DNA of 64,000 nucleotides from Thermomonas beijingensis (lineage in GTDB: Bacteria > Pseudomonadota > Gammaproteobacteria > Xanthomonadales > Xanthomonadaceae): NCBI RefSeq assembly GCF_020034655.1, contig NZ_JAIQDJ010000001.1:744001-808000 (forward strand), given 5' to 3'. The notes beneath the pieces were generated by a model, which was given only the letters and a program-made list of their open reading frames with translations, did no database searches and was not told the origin of the DNA. Below, piece by piece: positions 37,182 to 45,685 of the stretch (position 1 is its first letter; the number at the start of each line of letters is the position of its first letter). Made by a program: the position numbers and the translations under genes.

Positions 37182-37958
37182 ATGACAATCAATCTGAAGA
37201 CCCCGGCGGATATCGAAAAAATGCGCGTGGCGGGCCGTTTGGCCGCCGAAGTGCTGCAAGTGGTGGCCCCATTCGTGAAACCGGGCGTCACTACTGAAGA
37301 ACTCGACCGCATCTGCCATGACCATATCGTCAATGTGCAGGGCGCGATTCCGGCCAATGTCGGCTACCGTGGCTTTCCCAAGACCGTGTGCACCTCGGTC
37401 AATAACGTGATCTGCCACGGGATTCCCAGTGACACCAAAGTGCTGCGTGATGGCGATATCGTCAATATCGACGTGACCGTGATCAAAGACGGTTGGCATG
37501 GCGATACCAGTCGGATGTACTACGCGGGCACGCCGTCGGTGATGGCCAAGCGTTTGGTGGATGTGACCCGCGAGGCGATGTTCCGTGGCATCCGTGCCGT
37601 GCGCCCCGGGGCCACCTTGGGCGATGTGGGGCACGCCATCCAGAGCTATGTGGAAGCCGAGCGCTTCAGCGTGGTGCGCGAATATTGCGGGCACGGCATC
37701 GGCAAGATTTACCACGATGAACCGCAGGTGCTGCATTACGGTCGGCCCGGCGAGGGCTTGGTTTTGCAGGAAGGCATGACCTTCACCATCGAGCCGATGG
37801 TCAACGAAGGTGCCCGCCATACGCGCTTGTTGCCGGATGGTTGGACGGTGGTGACCAAAGACCGCAAATTATCTGCGCAATGGGAACACATGGTGGTGGT
37901 CACCCATGACGGTGTGGAAATCCTGACCCGCTTGCCGGGTGACGACAACGATTTGTGA
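37182..37958 (+). CDS. map: Methionine aminopeptidase, type I
   Basis: A 258-residue metalloprotease that removes N-terminal Met. MTINLKTPADIEKMRVAGRLAAEVL aligns with the E. coli Map N-terminus, so the ATG at 37182 is preferred to the ATG six codons earlier. The five metal ligands are visible in DIVNIDVTVIKDGWHGDTSRMYY (two Asp), GHGIGKIYHDEPQVLHYG (His), FTIEPMVNEG (Glu) and QWEHMVVVT (Glu). It is divergent from rpsB and its stop overlaps the GTG start of glnD. Confidence 0.97.
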   Translation: MTINLKTPADIEKMRVAGRLAAEVLQVVAPFVKPGVTTEELDRICHDHIVNVQGAIPANVGYRGFPKTVCTSVNNVICHGIPSDTKVLRDGDIVNIDVTVIKDGWHGDTSRMYYAGTPSVMAKRLVDVTREAMFRGIRAVRPGATLGDVGHAIQSYVEAERFSVVREYCGHGIGKIYHDEPQVLHYGRPGEGLVLQEGMTFTIEPMVNEGARHTRLLPDGWTVVTKDRKLSAQWEHMVVVTHDGVEILTRLPGDDNDL

Positions 37959-40555
37959 GCATGCAGGCGGCGGCAACCGGCGCGCTGATCGACGATGCTG
38001 CGTGGTCGGTGGCGGCACGTACTGCGGTGGCGTTGGCCGATGCCAAATTGGCGCGGCGCTTTGATGCCGGTGCGCCAGCAGACCGTTTGATTGCGCTGCG
38101 TGCGCGTGCGGTGGATGTGCAAGTGCGCGCCGCGTGGCAGCGTTGTTTCGATGAAGCGGTGCCGCTGGCACTGTTTGCCGTCGGTGGCTACGGGCGCGGC
38201 GAATTGTTTCCGCATTCCGACATTGACTTGTTGGTATTGGCCGAACCTGCCGCGCAGCAACAAGGTGAAACCGCACTGGCCAGGTTCAATGCCATGTTGT
38301 GGGATGCCGGTTTGCAAGTCAGCATGGCGGTGCGCTCCGCACAGGAATGCACGCAAGCCGCCGCCGATATCACGGTGGTGACGGCCCTGATCGAAGCCCG
38401 CCCGTTGTGTGCCAATGACGCGGATGTGGCACGTTTGGCGGATGCGGTTTCATCCGGGCACTTGTGGCCGCCGGCACGGTTTTTTGCTGAAAAATGCGAA
38501 GAGCAGCGCCGCCGCCATGCGCGCTTCGGGGACACTTCCGACAACCTGGAACCCAATCTCAAAGATGGTCCGGGTGGCTTGCGTGACCTGCATCTGTTGG
38601 GCTGGTTGGCGCTGCGCAGCTTTGGCGCGCGCAGCTTGGATCAGATGATCGAGCTGGGCCGATTGGGGTTTGATGAAGCCGCCGCGCTGGAGCGCGAGCG
38701 TCGCGCCTTGTGTCGTTTTCGCTATGGATTGCATCTGGTGGCGGGGCGGCGCGAAGAGCGTTTGCGTTTTGATTATCAAAAACCGCTTGCGGCACGTTTG
38801 GGCGATGTGGACGATGCCGATTCGCTGGGTGTCGAGAAAATGATGCAACGCTTTTACCGCAGCGCCGCCATCGTGCGCCGGGTGGGTGAGCGCCTGTTAC
38901 AACGTTTCGAAGAATACTTTGCGGGTATCCAGCCGCCGGAGCCACTGGACACCCAGTTCGAGCGGCGCGGTGATTATCTTGCTACGGCTGTTTCCGGTTG
39001 GTTGGAAGCGGATCCTGCGCATGTGTTCGCAATGTTTGCTGCCTGGGCAGCCACGCCCGGGCTGCGTGGCCTGCATTCGCAAACCGCACGTGAGTTGGCC
39101 TTGGCATTGCCTTTGATTCCAGCGTATGACGAGGCTCCGGCTTCCCTGCGCGAGGCGTTCATGCAATTGCTGCGTGGGCCGCAAGCGGTGGCCACTCTGG
39201 AACGCATGGCCAGGCTGGGCGTGTTGGGGCACTGGATTCCAGCATTTCAGCGGGTTTCCGGGCGGATGCAGTTCGACTTGTTCCATGTCTTTACCGTCGA
39301 TCAACACACGTTGACCGTGTTGCGCAATCTGGCCAGCTTTGCCAGTGGCGAGGCGGATCCGCGTTTTGCGATTACCCATCTGGTGTGGCCGTCGCTGCGC
39401 AAGCCGGAGTTGTTGTTGCTGGCGGGCTTGTTCCACGATATCGGCAAGGGCCGCGGGGGCGATCATTCCGAGCTCGGCGCGGTGGATGCGCGCACCTTTT
39501 GCGAAGCGCATGGCTTGTTGGAAGCCGACATCGCGCTGGTGGAATGGCTGGTGCGCAAGCATTTGTTGATGTCCGTCACCGCGCAAAAACAAGACATCAC
39601 CGACCCGGATGTGATCCATCGTTTTGCGGAAATCGTGGCCGATCGCCAGCGGTTGGACTATTTGTATTTGCTCACCTGCGCGGATATCGCCGGCACCTCG
39701 CCAAAACTCTGGAATGGCTGGAAAGACCGCTTGTTGGCGGATTTGCACACTGCCACCCGGCTGGCATTGCGGCGCGGCCTGGGGCAACCGGTGGCGGCGG
39801 AAGAGCGTATATCCGAAAACCGTGAAGCGGCGCGTGCGATGCTGCTTGCCGAAGGACATGACGATGCGGCGATTGCGGCGATGTTTGCACGGATGCCACA
39901 GGAAAATTTCCTGCGCAGCCGGCCCGACCAGATTGCGTGGCAGGCCGCCTCATTGCATTTGGCGGCAGCAGGCGAGGCGGTAGTGGCATCACGTGCCATG
40001 TCCGGACGCGATGGGCTGGAAGTGCTGGTGCATATGCCCGATCAGGATGGGCTGTTTGCCGCCATCGTGATGGCACTGGACCGGTTGGGGATGAGTGTGC
40101 AGCAGGCACGGGTGCTGGATGCGCCGGGTGGTGCGATTCACGACACCTTTCACGTACTCCCCGTGGATACCCGGCAAGCCATTGAGCCGGCACGATTGGC
40201 CAACGCACTGGCGCATGCACTGGTGGGTGATGTCGGGCGAATGCTGCCGGCACGGCGCAGCCAGCCGCGTCATCTCAAACATTTCAAAGTGGCACCACAA
40301 CTGGATTTCATCGACCTTGCCGGTGGCACCCGCATTGGCTTGGTCTGTACCGACCGCCCCGGGTTGCTGGCGGATATCGCGCGAGTCCTGCGCGAACAAC
40401 ATCTGCGTGTGCACGATGCACGTATCGCCACCTTCGGCGCACGCGCCGAAGACTTGCTGCTGGTCAGCGATGAGCACAATCACCCCCTTTCGCCAGAACG
40501 TTGTGATGCACTTCGCATTGCCTTGCTGGCGGTTCTTGATGGAGACATTGCATGA
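37955..40555 (+). CDS. glnD: Bifunctional PII uridylyltransferase / uridylyl-removing enzyme
   Basis: An 866-residue nitrogen sensor that uridylylates and deuridylylates PII in response to glutamine. Order: nucleotidyltransferase domain ([22 protein letters not shown], about residue 75), PII-uridylyltransferase helical domain, HD domain ([21 protein letters not shown], about 490) for the removing activity, and two C-terminal ACT domains that sense glutamine ([22 protein letters not shown] and [21 protein letters not shown]). The start GTG at 37955 overlaps the map stop as GTGA; an ATG at 37961 is the alternative. Confidence 0.96.
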   Translation: MSMQAAATGALIDDAAWSVAARTAVALADAKLARRFDAGAPADRLIALRARAVDVQVRAAWQRCFDEAVPLALFAVGGYGRGELFPHSDIDLLVLAEPAAQQQGETALARFNAMLWDAGLQVSMAVRSAQECTQAAADITVVTALIEARPLCANDADVARLADAVSSGHLWPPARFFAEKCEEQRRRHARFGDTSDNLEPNLKDGPGGLRDLHLLGWLALRSFGARSLDQMIELGRLGFDEAAALERERRALCRFRYGLHLVAGRREERLRFDYQKPLAARLGDVDDADSLGVEKMMQRFYRSAAIVRRVGERLLQRFEEYFAGIQPPEPLDTQFERRGDYLATAVSGWLEADPAHVFAMFAAWAATPGLRGLHSQTARELALALPLIPAYDEAPASLREAFMQLLRGPQAVATLERMARLGVLGHWIPAFQRVSGRMQFDLFHVFTVDQHTLTVLRNLASFASGEADPRFAITHLVWPSLRKPELLLLAGLFHDIGKGRGGDHSELGAVDARTFCEAHGLLEADIALVEWLVRKHLLMSVTAQKQDITDPDVIHRFAEIVADRQRLDYLYLLTCADIAGTSPKLWNGWKDRLLADLHTATRLALRRGLGQPVAAEERISENREAARAMLLAEGHDDAAIAAMFARMPQENFLRSRPDQIAWQAASLHLAAAGEAVVASRAMSGRDGLEVLVHMPDQDGLFAAIVMALDRLGMSVQQARVLDAPGGAIHDTFHVLPVDTRQAIEPARLANALAHALVGDVGRMLPARRSQPRHLKHFKVAPQLDFIDLAGGTRIGLVCTDRPGLLADIARVLREQHLRVHDARIATFGARAEDLLLVSDEHNHPLSPERCDALRIALLAVLDGDIA

Positions 40556-41397
40556 GTTCGCCCCACATCGACAGCCTGCGTGACACCTTGGAAGATGCGT
40601 GGGAGCGCCGCACTGACTTGCAGGCTGACGAGATCGCCAGCCGCGTGCGCCCGGCAGTGGATCAGGCGATTGCCGGATTGGAGCAAGGCACGCTGCGGGT
40701 GGCCGAACCCGACGGGAATGGCGGCTGGCAGGTCAACCAATGGTTGAAAAAAGCGGTGCTGTTGTATTTCCGTACCCAGGACATGGCGCTGATGGATGCC
40801 GTGCCCGCCCCGTTCTGGGACAAAGTGCCGGCGCGCTTTGCCGGCTTCGATGAGGCTGCCTTCCGTGCTGCGGGTGTGCGTGTGGTGCCTGGCGCCGTGG
40901 TGCGCGCCGGCAGCCACATCGGCAAAGACGTGGTGTTGATGCCGAGTTTCGTCAACATCGGCGCCTTCGTGGGCGAAGGCACGATGGTGGATACCTGGGC
41001 CACGGTGGGAAGCTGCGCGCAGATCGGCAAGGGCTGTCATCTGTCGGGCGGCGTGGGCATCGGTGGCGTGCTGGAACCGCTGCAGGCGGGCCCGACCATC
41101 ATCGAGGATCATTGTTTCATCGGCGCACGTTCGGAAGTGGTGGAAGGCTTCGTGGTCGGCCATCACAGCGTGGTGGGGATGGGTGTGTTCCTCGGCCAGA
41201 GCACTCGCGTCTACAACCGCATGACCGGCGCAGTGAGCTACGGCAGTGTGCCGCCGGGGAGCGTGGTGGTGTCCGGCTCGCTGCCCGCAGCCGATGGCAG
41301 CCATTCGTTGTACTGCGCGGTGATCGTCAAGCAGGTGGACGAGAAAACCCGCAGCAAGACCAGCGTCAACGAGTTGCTGCGCGGGTTGGCGGATTGA
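40552..41397 (+). CDS. dapD: 2,3,4,5-tetrahydropyridine-2,6-dicarboxylate N-succinyltransferase
   Basis: A 281-residue trimeric beta-helix enzyme of lysine/diaminopimelate synthesis by the succinylase route. The N-terminal helical domain is followed by hexapeptide turns, with [52 protein letters not shown] and [34 protein letters not shown] as signatures. Its ATG overlaps the glnD stop (ATGA). The succinylase route is completed by dapE two genes downstream. Confidence 0.97.
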   Translation: MSSPHIDSLRDTLEDAWERRTDLQADEIASRVRPAVDQAIAGLEQGTLRVAEPDGNGGWQVNQWLKKAVLLYFRTQDMALMDAVPAPFWDKVPARFAGFDEAAFRAAGVRVVPGAVVRAGSHIGKDVVLMPSFVNIGAFVGEGTMVDTWATVGSCAQIGKGCHLSGGVGIGGVLEPLQAGPTIIEDHCFIGARSEVVEGFVVGHHSVVGMGVFLGQSTRVYNRMTGAVSYGSVPPGSVVVSGSLPAADGSHSLYCAVIVKQVDEKTRSKTSVNELLRGLAD

Positions 41398-41418
41398 TCT
41401 TTACCCGTATCGCGAAGC

Positions 41419-41518
41419 TGGCCGGCATGCAGTTTCCGCGACACGCCGTGAATACGTCCTTGTAGGCTCATCGGCGACATCCCTGTCGCCGATGGTCGCG
41501 GAACCCGCATGCCGGCCA
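41419..41518. repeat. Nested inverted-repeat element between dapD and the yffB-like gene
   Basis: Outer arms of 24 bases (41419-41442 and 41495-41518) match except for two or three bases at the centre of each arm. They enclose GTGAATACGTCCTTGTAGGC and an inner perfect 11-bp hairpin (41469-41479 with 41484-41494). The GTGAATAC...TGTAGGCTC core is reminiscent of an interspersed element common in Xanthomonas and Stenotrophomonas genomes. No terminator-like U-tract. Confidence 0.75.
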
Positions 41519-41537
41519 TCTCCATGGAGTTTCTCGC

Positions 41538-41897
41538 ATGACCACGTTGTACGGACTCAAGAGCTGCGACACCTGCAAGAAAGCACAAAACTGGCTTAAA
41601 CGTTTTGGCGTGGAATACACCTTCGTGGATTACCGCGACCAGCCGCAGTCGCCGGAAACCCTGCTGACATGGAAAGACGCGGCGGGTGGTTGGGATGCGC
41701 TGATCAACAAATCCTCGACGACCTGGCGTGAACTTGCGCCGCAGCGCAAAACCCCGGGCAGCGATGCCGAATGGAGATTACTGCTGCGCGAATATCCGCA
41801 ATTGATCCGGCGGCCCGTGGTGGTGTTGGCTGATGGCCGCGTGGCGCAAGGATTTTCCGACAATGGTTTCAAGAAATTGTTCGGGGTAGGCGCATGA
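41538..41897 (+). CDS. ArsC/Spx-family thioredoxin-fold protein (YffB-like)
   Basis: A 119-residue protein of the ArsC/Spx/YffB superfamily. [20 protein letters not shown] has the CxxC pair at Cys10 and Cys13, and the C-terminal region [19 protein letters not shown] contains the cis-Pro turn. It lies between dapD and dapE and overlaps dapE by ATGA; E. coli yffB is also next to dapE. It may be a glutathione-dependent thiol reductase. An arsenate reductase role is not supported by context. Confidence 0.85.
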   Translation: MTTLYGLKSCDTCKKAQNWLKRFGVEYTFVDYRDQPQSPETLLTWKDAAGGWDALINKSSTTWRELAPQRKTPGSDAEWRLLLREYPQLIRRPVVVLADGRVAQGFSDNGFKKLFGVGA

Positions 41898-43027
41898 ATG
41901 ACGTGTTGCAACTGACATGCGAGTTGATCGCGCGCGCCTCGATCACACCGGACGATGCCGGTTGCCAGCCATTGATCGCGCAGCGCTTGCAAGCGGTGGG
42001 GTTTTCCATCGAATCCTTGCGCTTTGGCGATGTGGACAATCTTTGGGCCACCCACGGCAGCGGCGACGGCCCGGTGCTGGTGTTGCTGGGGCATACCGAT
42101 GTGGTGCCGCCTGGCCCGCGTGAGGCGTGGGCCAGCGATCCCTTCGTCGCCGAGATTCGCGACGGCGTGTTGTACGGGCGCGGTGTGGCCGACATGAAGG
42201 GCAGCGTAGCGGCGTTCGTGATCGCGCTGGAACGCTTTGTGGCCGCGCATCCGCAACATGCCGGCACGGTGGCGTTGCTGTTGACCTCCGACGAAGAAGG
42301 CGATGCCATCGACGGTGTGCGCAAGGTGGCCGACGTGTTCCGCGCACGCGGTCAGCGCATCGACTGGTGCATCACCGGCGAGCCATCCTCCAGGCACGCC
42401 TTGGGGGATTTGCTGCGGGTTGGCCGGCGCGGCAGTCTGTCGGCCACACTCACCGTGCGCGGCGTGCAGGGGCATGTCGCGTATCCGGAAAAAGCGCGCA
42501 ACCCGATCCATCAGGCGCTGCCGGCGCTGGCCGAATTGGCCGCACGGCAATGGGACCAAGGTTTCGAAACCTTCCCGCCGACCCGTCTGCAAATTTCGAA
42601 CATCCACGCCGGCACCGGCGCCAACAATGTGATCCCCGGCGAGCTGCAGGTGCTGTTCAACCTGCGCTACAACCCGCATTGGACGGCAGGAGCACTCGAA
42701 GCCGAATGCGAGGCCGTGCTGCGTGCGCATGCACTTGACTACGCGATCCACTGGCACCGCAGCGGCGAACCCTTCTACACCCCGCAAGGGTCGCTACGTG
42801 CAGCGGCGCGCAAGGTGCTGGCCACGTTTGCCGGCGCAGCCCCCGAAGAAAGCACTGGCGGCGGCACCTCGGATGCGCGCTTCATTGCGCCACTGGGCGC
42901 GCAGTGCATTGAAATCGGCCCGGTCAATGCCAGCATCCATCAAGTGAATGAGCAGGTACGGGTGGAGGATTTGCAGCAGCTGCCGGCGTTGTATTTAGAA
43001 TTGATGGAGACGTTGTTGCTGGGTTGA
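41894..43027 (+). CDS. dapE: Succinyl-diaminopimelate desuccinylase
   Basis: A 377-residue M20 zinc hydrolase that releases succinate from N-succinyl-LL-diaminopimelate. Metal ligands are visible in [13 protein letters not shown] (His), [15 protein letters not shown] (bridging Asp) and [13 protein letters not shown] (catalytic Glu and metal Glu). [12 protein letters not shown] is the C-terminal signature with the last ligand region. The dimerisation domain lies at about 180-290. It overlaps the upstream gene by ATGA and abuts the convergent acylase gene with no gap. Confidence 0.97.
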   Translation: MNDVLQLTCELIARASITPDDAGCQPLIAQRLQAVGFSIESLRFGDVDNLWATHGSGDGPVLVLLGHTDVVPPGPREAWASDPFVAEIRDGVLYGRGVADMKGSVAAFVIALERFVAAHPQHAGTVALLLTSDEEGDAIDGVRKVADVFRARGQRIDWCITGEPSSRHALGDLLRVGRRGSLSATLTVRGVQGHVAYPEKARNPIHQALPALAELAARQWDQGFETFPPTRLQISNIHAGTGANNVIPGELQVLFNLRYNPHWTAGALEAECEAVLRAHALDYAIHWHRSGEPFYTPQGSLRAAARKVLATFAGAAPEESTGGGTSDARFIAPLGAQCIEIGPVNASIHQVNEQVRVEDLQQLPALYLELMETLLLG

Positions 43028-45391
43028 TCAGCGCGTTGCCGGCAGCAACGTCAACGTGTATTTCACCGGTCCCGGCAGGAACGGTGCGGGGTCGCCCTCC
43101 ACCCATGCGGCGTGGCCGGCACCCCAGAACGGTGACAGCGGGTGGCCGCTTTGGCCGCCGGGCATTTCGATGATGCCGTCTTGTTCGTGGCCCGGTGAGA
43201 CCACCATGCGTTCAGACGCACCAAAGGCGGGGCCGGCTACGCGCGGCATGTTGCCATCGCCGGCCAAGGCTTGTGCGGGCATGCATAGCCAAGGTTTGCC
43301 GAAGATGGGAATGGCTTTGGCCAAGGGGTGGCAGATCGCGGCGGTATTGCGCTGCCCCCAGGTGCGCTGGCCCAGTGGGCCGGATTTTTCCAAGTTACTG
43401 CGCACTTCGCTGGCGGCATCTTCAAACAGCGCGTTCCAACTTGCATAGTGACGTGGCAGCAGATTGATCGGCATCTGCGTCACCAGCGGCCAGACCACGC
43501 CCTCCAGTTGCGGAAGATGGGGTTTTTCGAACGCTTTACCCAGTGCCACACGCGCCGGGGCGATCAGGCCATCGGCAATCCGCGCGGTGACGGCCAACCG
43601 CCAAGCGCGCACGATGTGGTAGCTCACCGAGGCAGGGGCGGCGCGGCCCTCCCAGGTGGATGCGGCCTGCGCCAAGGCATGCAGTGCGGGCGTGTTGGCA
43701 GTCCTGGCGCGTGCTTGCAGCAGGTGTTGCCACGGGGTGAGGAATACAGCGCGATCGTCCAATTGCACGGCCAGTAAATCATACTCCCGGAAGCGTTGCT
43801 TGGCGTGCAAAGCATCGCGAATTTGCGCGCCACGGGCACCCAGGGCGTAGCCGCCATCGCCTACGGTGGCCAGCGTTGCGCCATCCACCACGCGGGCGTT
43901 GGCGGTCCACAAACGCGGGAATTCCGGCGAACGCAGAACAGGAGTGTTGCGGGTGGACATGGCCCATGGCGGGCAGACTTGCGTGCGTGCATCGATCACG
44001 GTGTTGCTGGCGCGGCAGCTGGCGGCCCGTTGCGGAATCGGCCCCAACAACCGCCATGCGATCTGGCCTTGGGTATCGGCGATCACCAGGTTTTGCGTAG
44101 GCAGGGCAATGTCCTGCGCCAGTTGCAGGGCGTTATCCACGCTCTGTGCCAATGCAAACCGGCTCAAGCCAAGATTCACCGCTCCTGGTAATTGCGCCAC
44201 CCAGCGCAGGCTGAGCACGCGGCCATCGGCTTGATGCTGCATGACAGGGCCCCATGCGGATTCTTCTACCTGCAAGGTGGCCGGCTTGGCGTGGGCGATC
44301 TCGATGCGCTCAGTGAATTCACGCAGCGGCGCGCAACCCGATGCGACGGCACGGGTGCAGGGGGTTTCCAGCTTCCAATCCTGTGTGTCGATATAGCTAT
44401 TGGTAAAGCCCCAGGCCACCCGCCCATTGCTGCCGGCCACCACCAGCGGCAGGCCGGGGAGGGTGAAGCCCTGCACATCGACCTTGCCGTCGGGCGCAGC
44501 CGGGTCGCGGTAGCGCAGGCGCGCACGAAACCAGATATTGGGCGCGCGCAGGGTCAGGTGCATGTCGTCGGCGACGATGGCGCGGCCGTCGGCGGTCAGA
44601 CTGGCGGCCACCGCAAAATTATTGCTGCCGGGGGCGTGCCAGACATCCGCGGTGACCGTGTCCACAGGATCGCCGGGAAGGGTGCGCAAATTCACCTGCT
44701 CAGCACCGGGTAGCATCGCATCGCCACGCGCGGTGCCTTGCAGCGGCGCATCCCAACGCGTGCCATCGCGAGTCAGCAGGGCATACAGCGCCGGTGGCAG
44801 ATGCGGGCGTATTCGCCACAGCGCAAGTTCACTTGTGTTGTCACCACCTTGCAGATCGAAATACATGGCCATCGCGGCCAGCGGCGTGTCTTCGGCCATC
44901 CACGGCTGTGGCGCTTCGCGCAGCAACAGGTATGGCCACGGGCGTGCACGCAGCGCGGCAAGACCTGCGTTGACGCCGGCGACATAGGCATCCAGTTGCG
45001 GCCGTTTGTCCGCCACGATCAGTGGCAGATCCTGTTTCACCCGCGCACGCAGGCGATGCAGGCGGTGCTGTTTATCCACGTCAAGCGCCAGTGGTCCCAC
45101 CAGTGCGGCCAGCTCGCCTGCGGCGCTGCGGCGCATCAAATCCATTTCGAAAAAGCGCTCCTGTGCATGCACATAGCCGAGTGCACGCAGGGCGTCGGAT
45201 TCGTTTTGCGCGTCGATGGTGACGGTACCGTTGGCATCGCGTGACACGGTGGCGGTTGCCTGCAAGCCCGGCAAGGCGTGCTGGCCTTCCAGCGTGGGCA
45301 GGCTGCCGCGCAACAGGCAATAGACCGTGATGGACGCAGCCACCACCAGCAGCAACAATGCAAGCAATCCCCGGTTAAGCCATCGACGCAT
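43028..45391 (-). CDS. Penicillin acylase family protein (Ntn-hydrolase)
   Basis: A 787-residue precursor with one N-terminal hydrophobic helix (LLALLLLVVAASITVYCLL) that acts as signal or anchor. The alpha-chain part contains DANGTVTIDAQNESDALRALGYVHAQERFFEMDLMRR. Autocleavage is expected before Ser256 in HAPGSNNFAV, the N-terminal nucleophile of the beta chain. Members include penicillin G acylases and acyl-homoserine-lactone (quorum-sensing signal) acylases. Substrate cannot be told from sequence. The start at 45391 follows the signal-like helix; the frame further upstream lies in the asnB leader region and is not coding. Confidence 0.9.
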   Translation of the reverse strand: MRRWLNRGLLALLLLVVAASITVYCLLRGSLPTLEGQHALPGLQATATVSRDANGTVTIDAQNESDALRALGYVHAQERFFEMDLMRRSAAGELAALVGPLALDVDKQHRLHRLRARVKQDLPLIVADKRPQLDAYVAGVNAGLAALRARPWPYLLLREAPQPWMAEDTPLAAMAMYFDLQGGDNTSELALWRIRPHLPPALYALLTRDGTRWDAPLQGTARGDAMLPGAEQVNLRTLPGDPVDTVTADVWHAPGSNNFAVAASLTADGRAIVADDMHLTLRAPNIWFRARLRYRDPAAPDGKVDVQGFTLPGLPLVVAGSNGRVAWGFTNSYIDTQDWKLETPCTRAVASGCAPLREFTERIEIAHAKPATLQVEESAWGPVMQHQADGRVLSLRWVAQLPGAVNLGLSRFALAQSVDNALQLAQDIALPTQNLVIADTQGQIAWRLLGPIPQRAASCRASNTVIDARTQVCPPWAMSTRNTPVLRSPEFPRLWTANARVVDGATLATVGDGGYALGARGAQIRDALHAKQRFREYDLLAVQLDDRAVFLTPWQHLLQARARTANTPALHALAQAASTWEGRAAPASVSYHIVRAWRLAVTARIADGLIAPARVALGKAFEKPHLPQLEGVVWPLVTQMPINLLPRHYASWNALFEDAASEVRSNLEKSGPLGQRTWGQRNTAAICHPLAKAIPIFGKPWLCMPAQALAGDGNMPRVAGPAFGASERMVVSPGHEQDGIIEMPGGQSGHPLSPFWGAGHAAWVEGDPAPFLPGPVKYTLTLLPATR

Positions 45392-45484
45392 CACGTTCCC
45401 CGTCTTAATCTGGTGATGTATCGAAGAAGTTGCATCCGCAAGCATCGCTTGCGCACAGGCAAGCAAATAGTGCACGATCGCCGC

Positions 45485-45574
45485 ATGTCGTTCGCCCTTG
45501 CCAACATTAACAATAATTGCAACCGCAATAATCGCGGCACGAGACAGCGTGCGCGGCAGCGGGCCCGCGCATAG
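45485..45574 (+). CDS. Asparagine-rich leader peptide of asnB (candidate attenuator)
   Basis: A 29-codon ORF, ATG at 45485 to TAG at 45572-45574, upstream of asnB. Residues 6-16 read ANINNNCNRNN: seven Asn codons (AAC and AAT) within codons 7-16, in an otherwise GC-rich genome. The tail is rich in Arg and Gln. The stop lies 26 bases before a terminator-like hairpin, and asnB starts 111 bases after the stop. This is the layout of leader peptides that make the ribosome stall when the end-product aminoacyl-tRNA is scarce. A GTG five codons upstream (45470) is a possible alternative start. No strong ribosome binding site is visible, and I could not identify the promoter. Confidence 0.75.
   Translation: MSFALANINNNCNRNNRGTRQRARQRARA
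45550..45571 (+). promoter_or_regulatory. Pause-type hairpin in the asnB leader
   Basis: A 7-bp stem (45550-45556 with 45565-45571) with an 8-base loop, overlapping the end of the leader ORF. The loop carries GCGGG (45559-45563), which is complementary to CCCGC (45605-45609) in the 5' arm of the terminator, so an alternative antiterminator pairing is possible. Confidence 0.5.
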
Positions 45575-45600
45575 GCAAGGCAAGACTAGCCGAACTTCCC

Positions 45601-45636
45601 AAGACCCGCATCGCAAGATGCGGGTCTTTTCGTTTT
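45601..45636 (+). terminator. Attenuator (terminator hairpin) in the asnB leader
   Basis: A perfect stem AAGACCCGCATC with GATGCGGGTCTT (12 bp, 45601-45612 with 45617-45628), closed by a GCAA tetraloop and followed by TTCGTTTT. It stands after the Asn-rich leader ORF and before the asnB ribosome binding site. No upstream plus-strand gene needs a terminator here: the neighbouring acylase gene is divergent. Confidence 0.85.
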
Positions 45637-45685
45637 ATCCCTTCGCAATCCACCCACATACTCTCTTCCAGCAAGGACCTCCACC

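Noticed and set aside
41538-41897. Arsenate reductase
   Set aside because: The CxxC pair and dapD/dapE neighbourhood fit the YffB/Spx-like branch; no arsenic genes are near.
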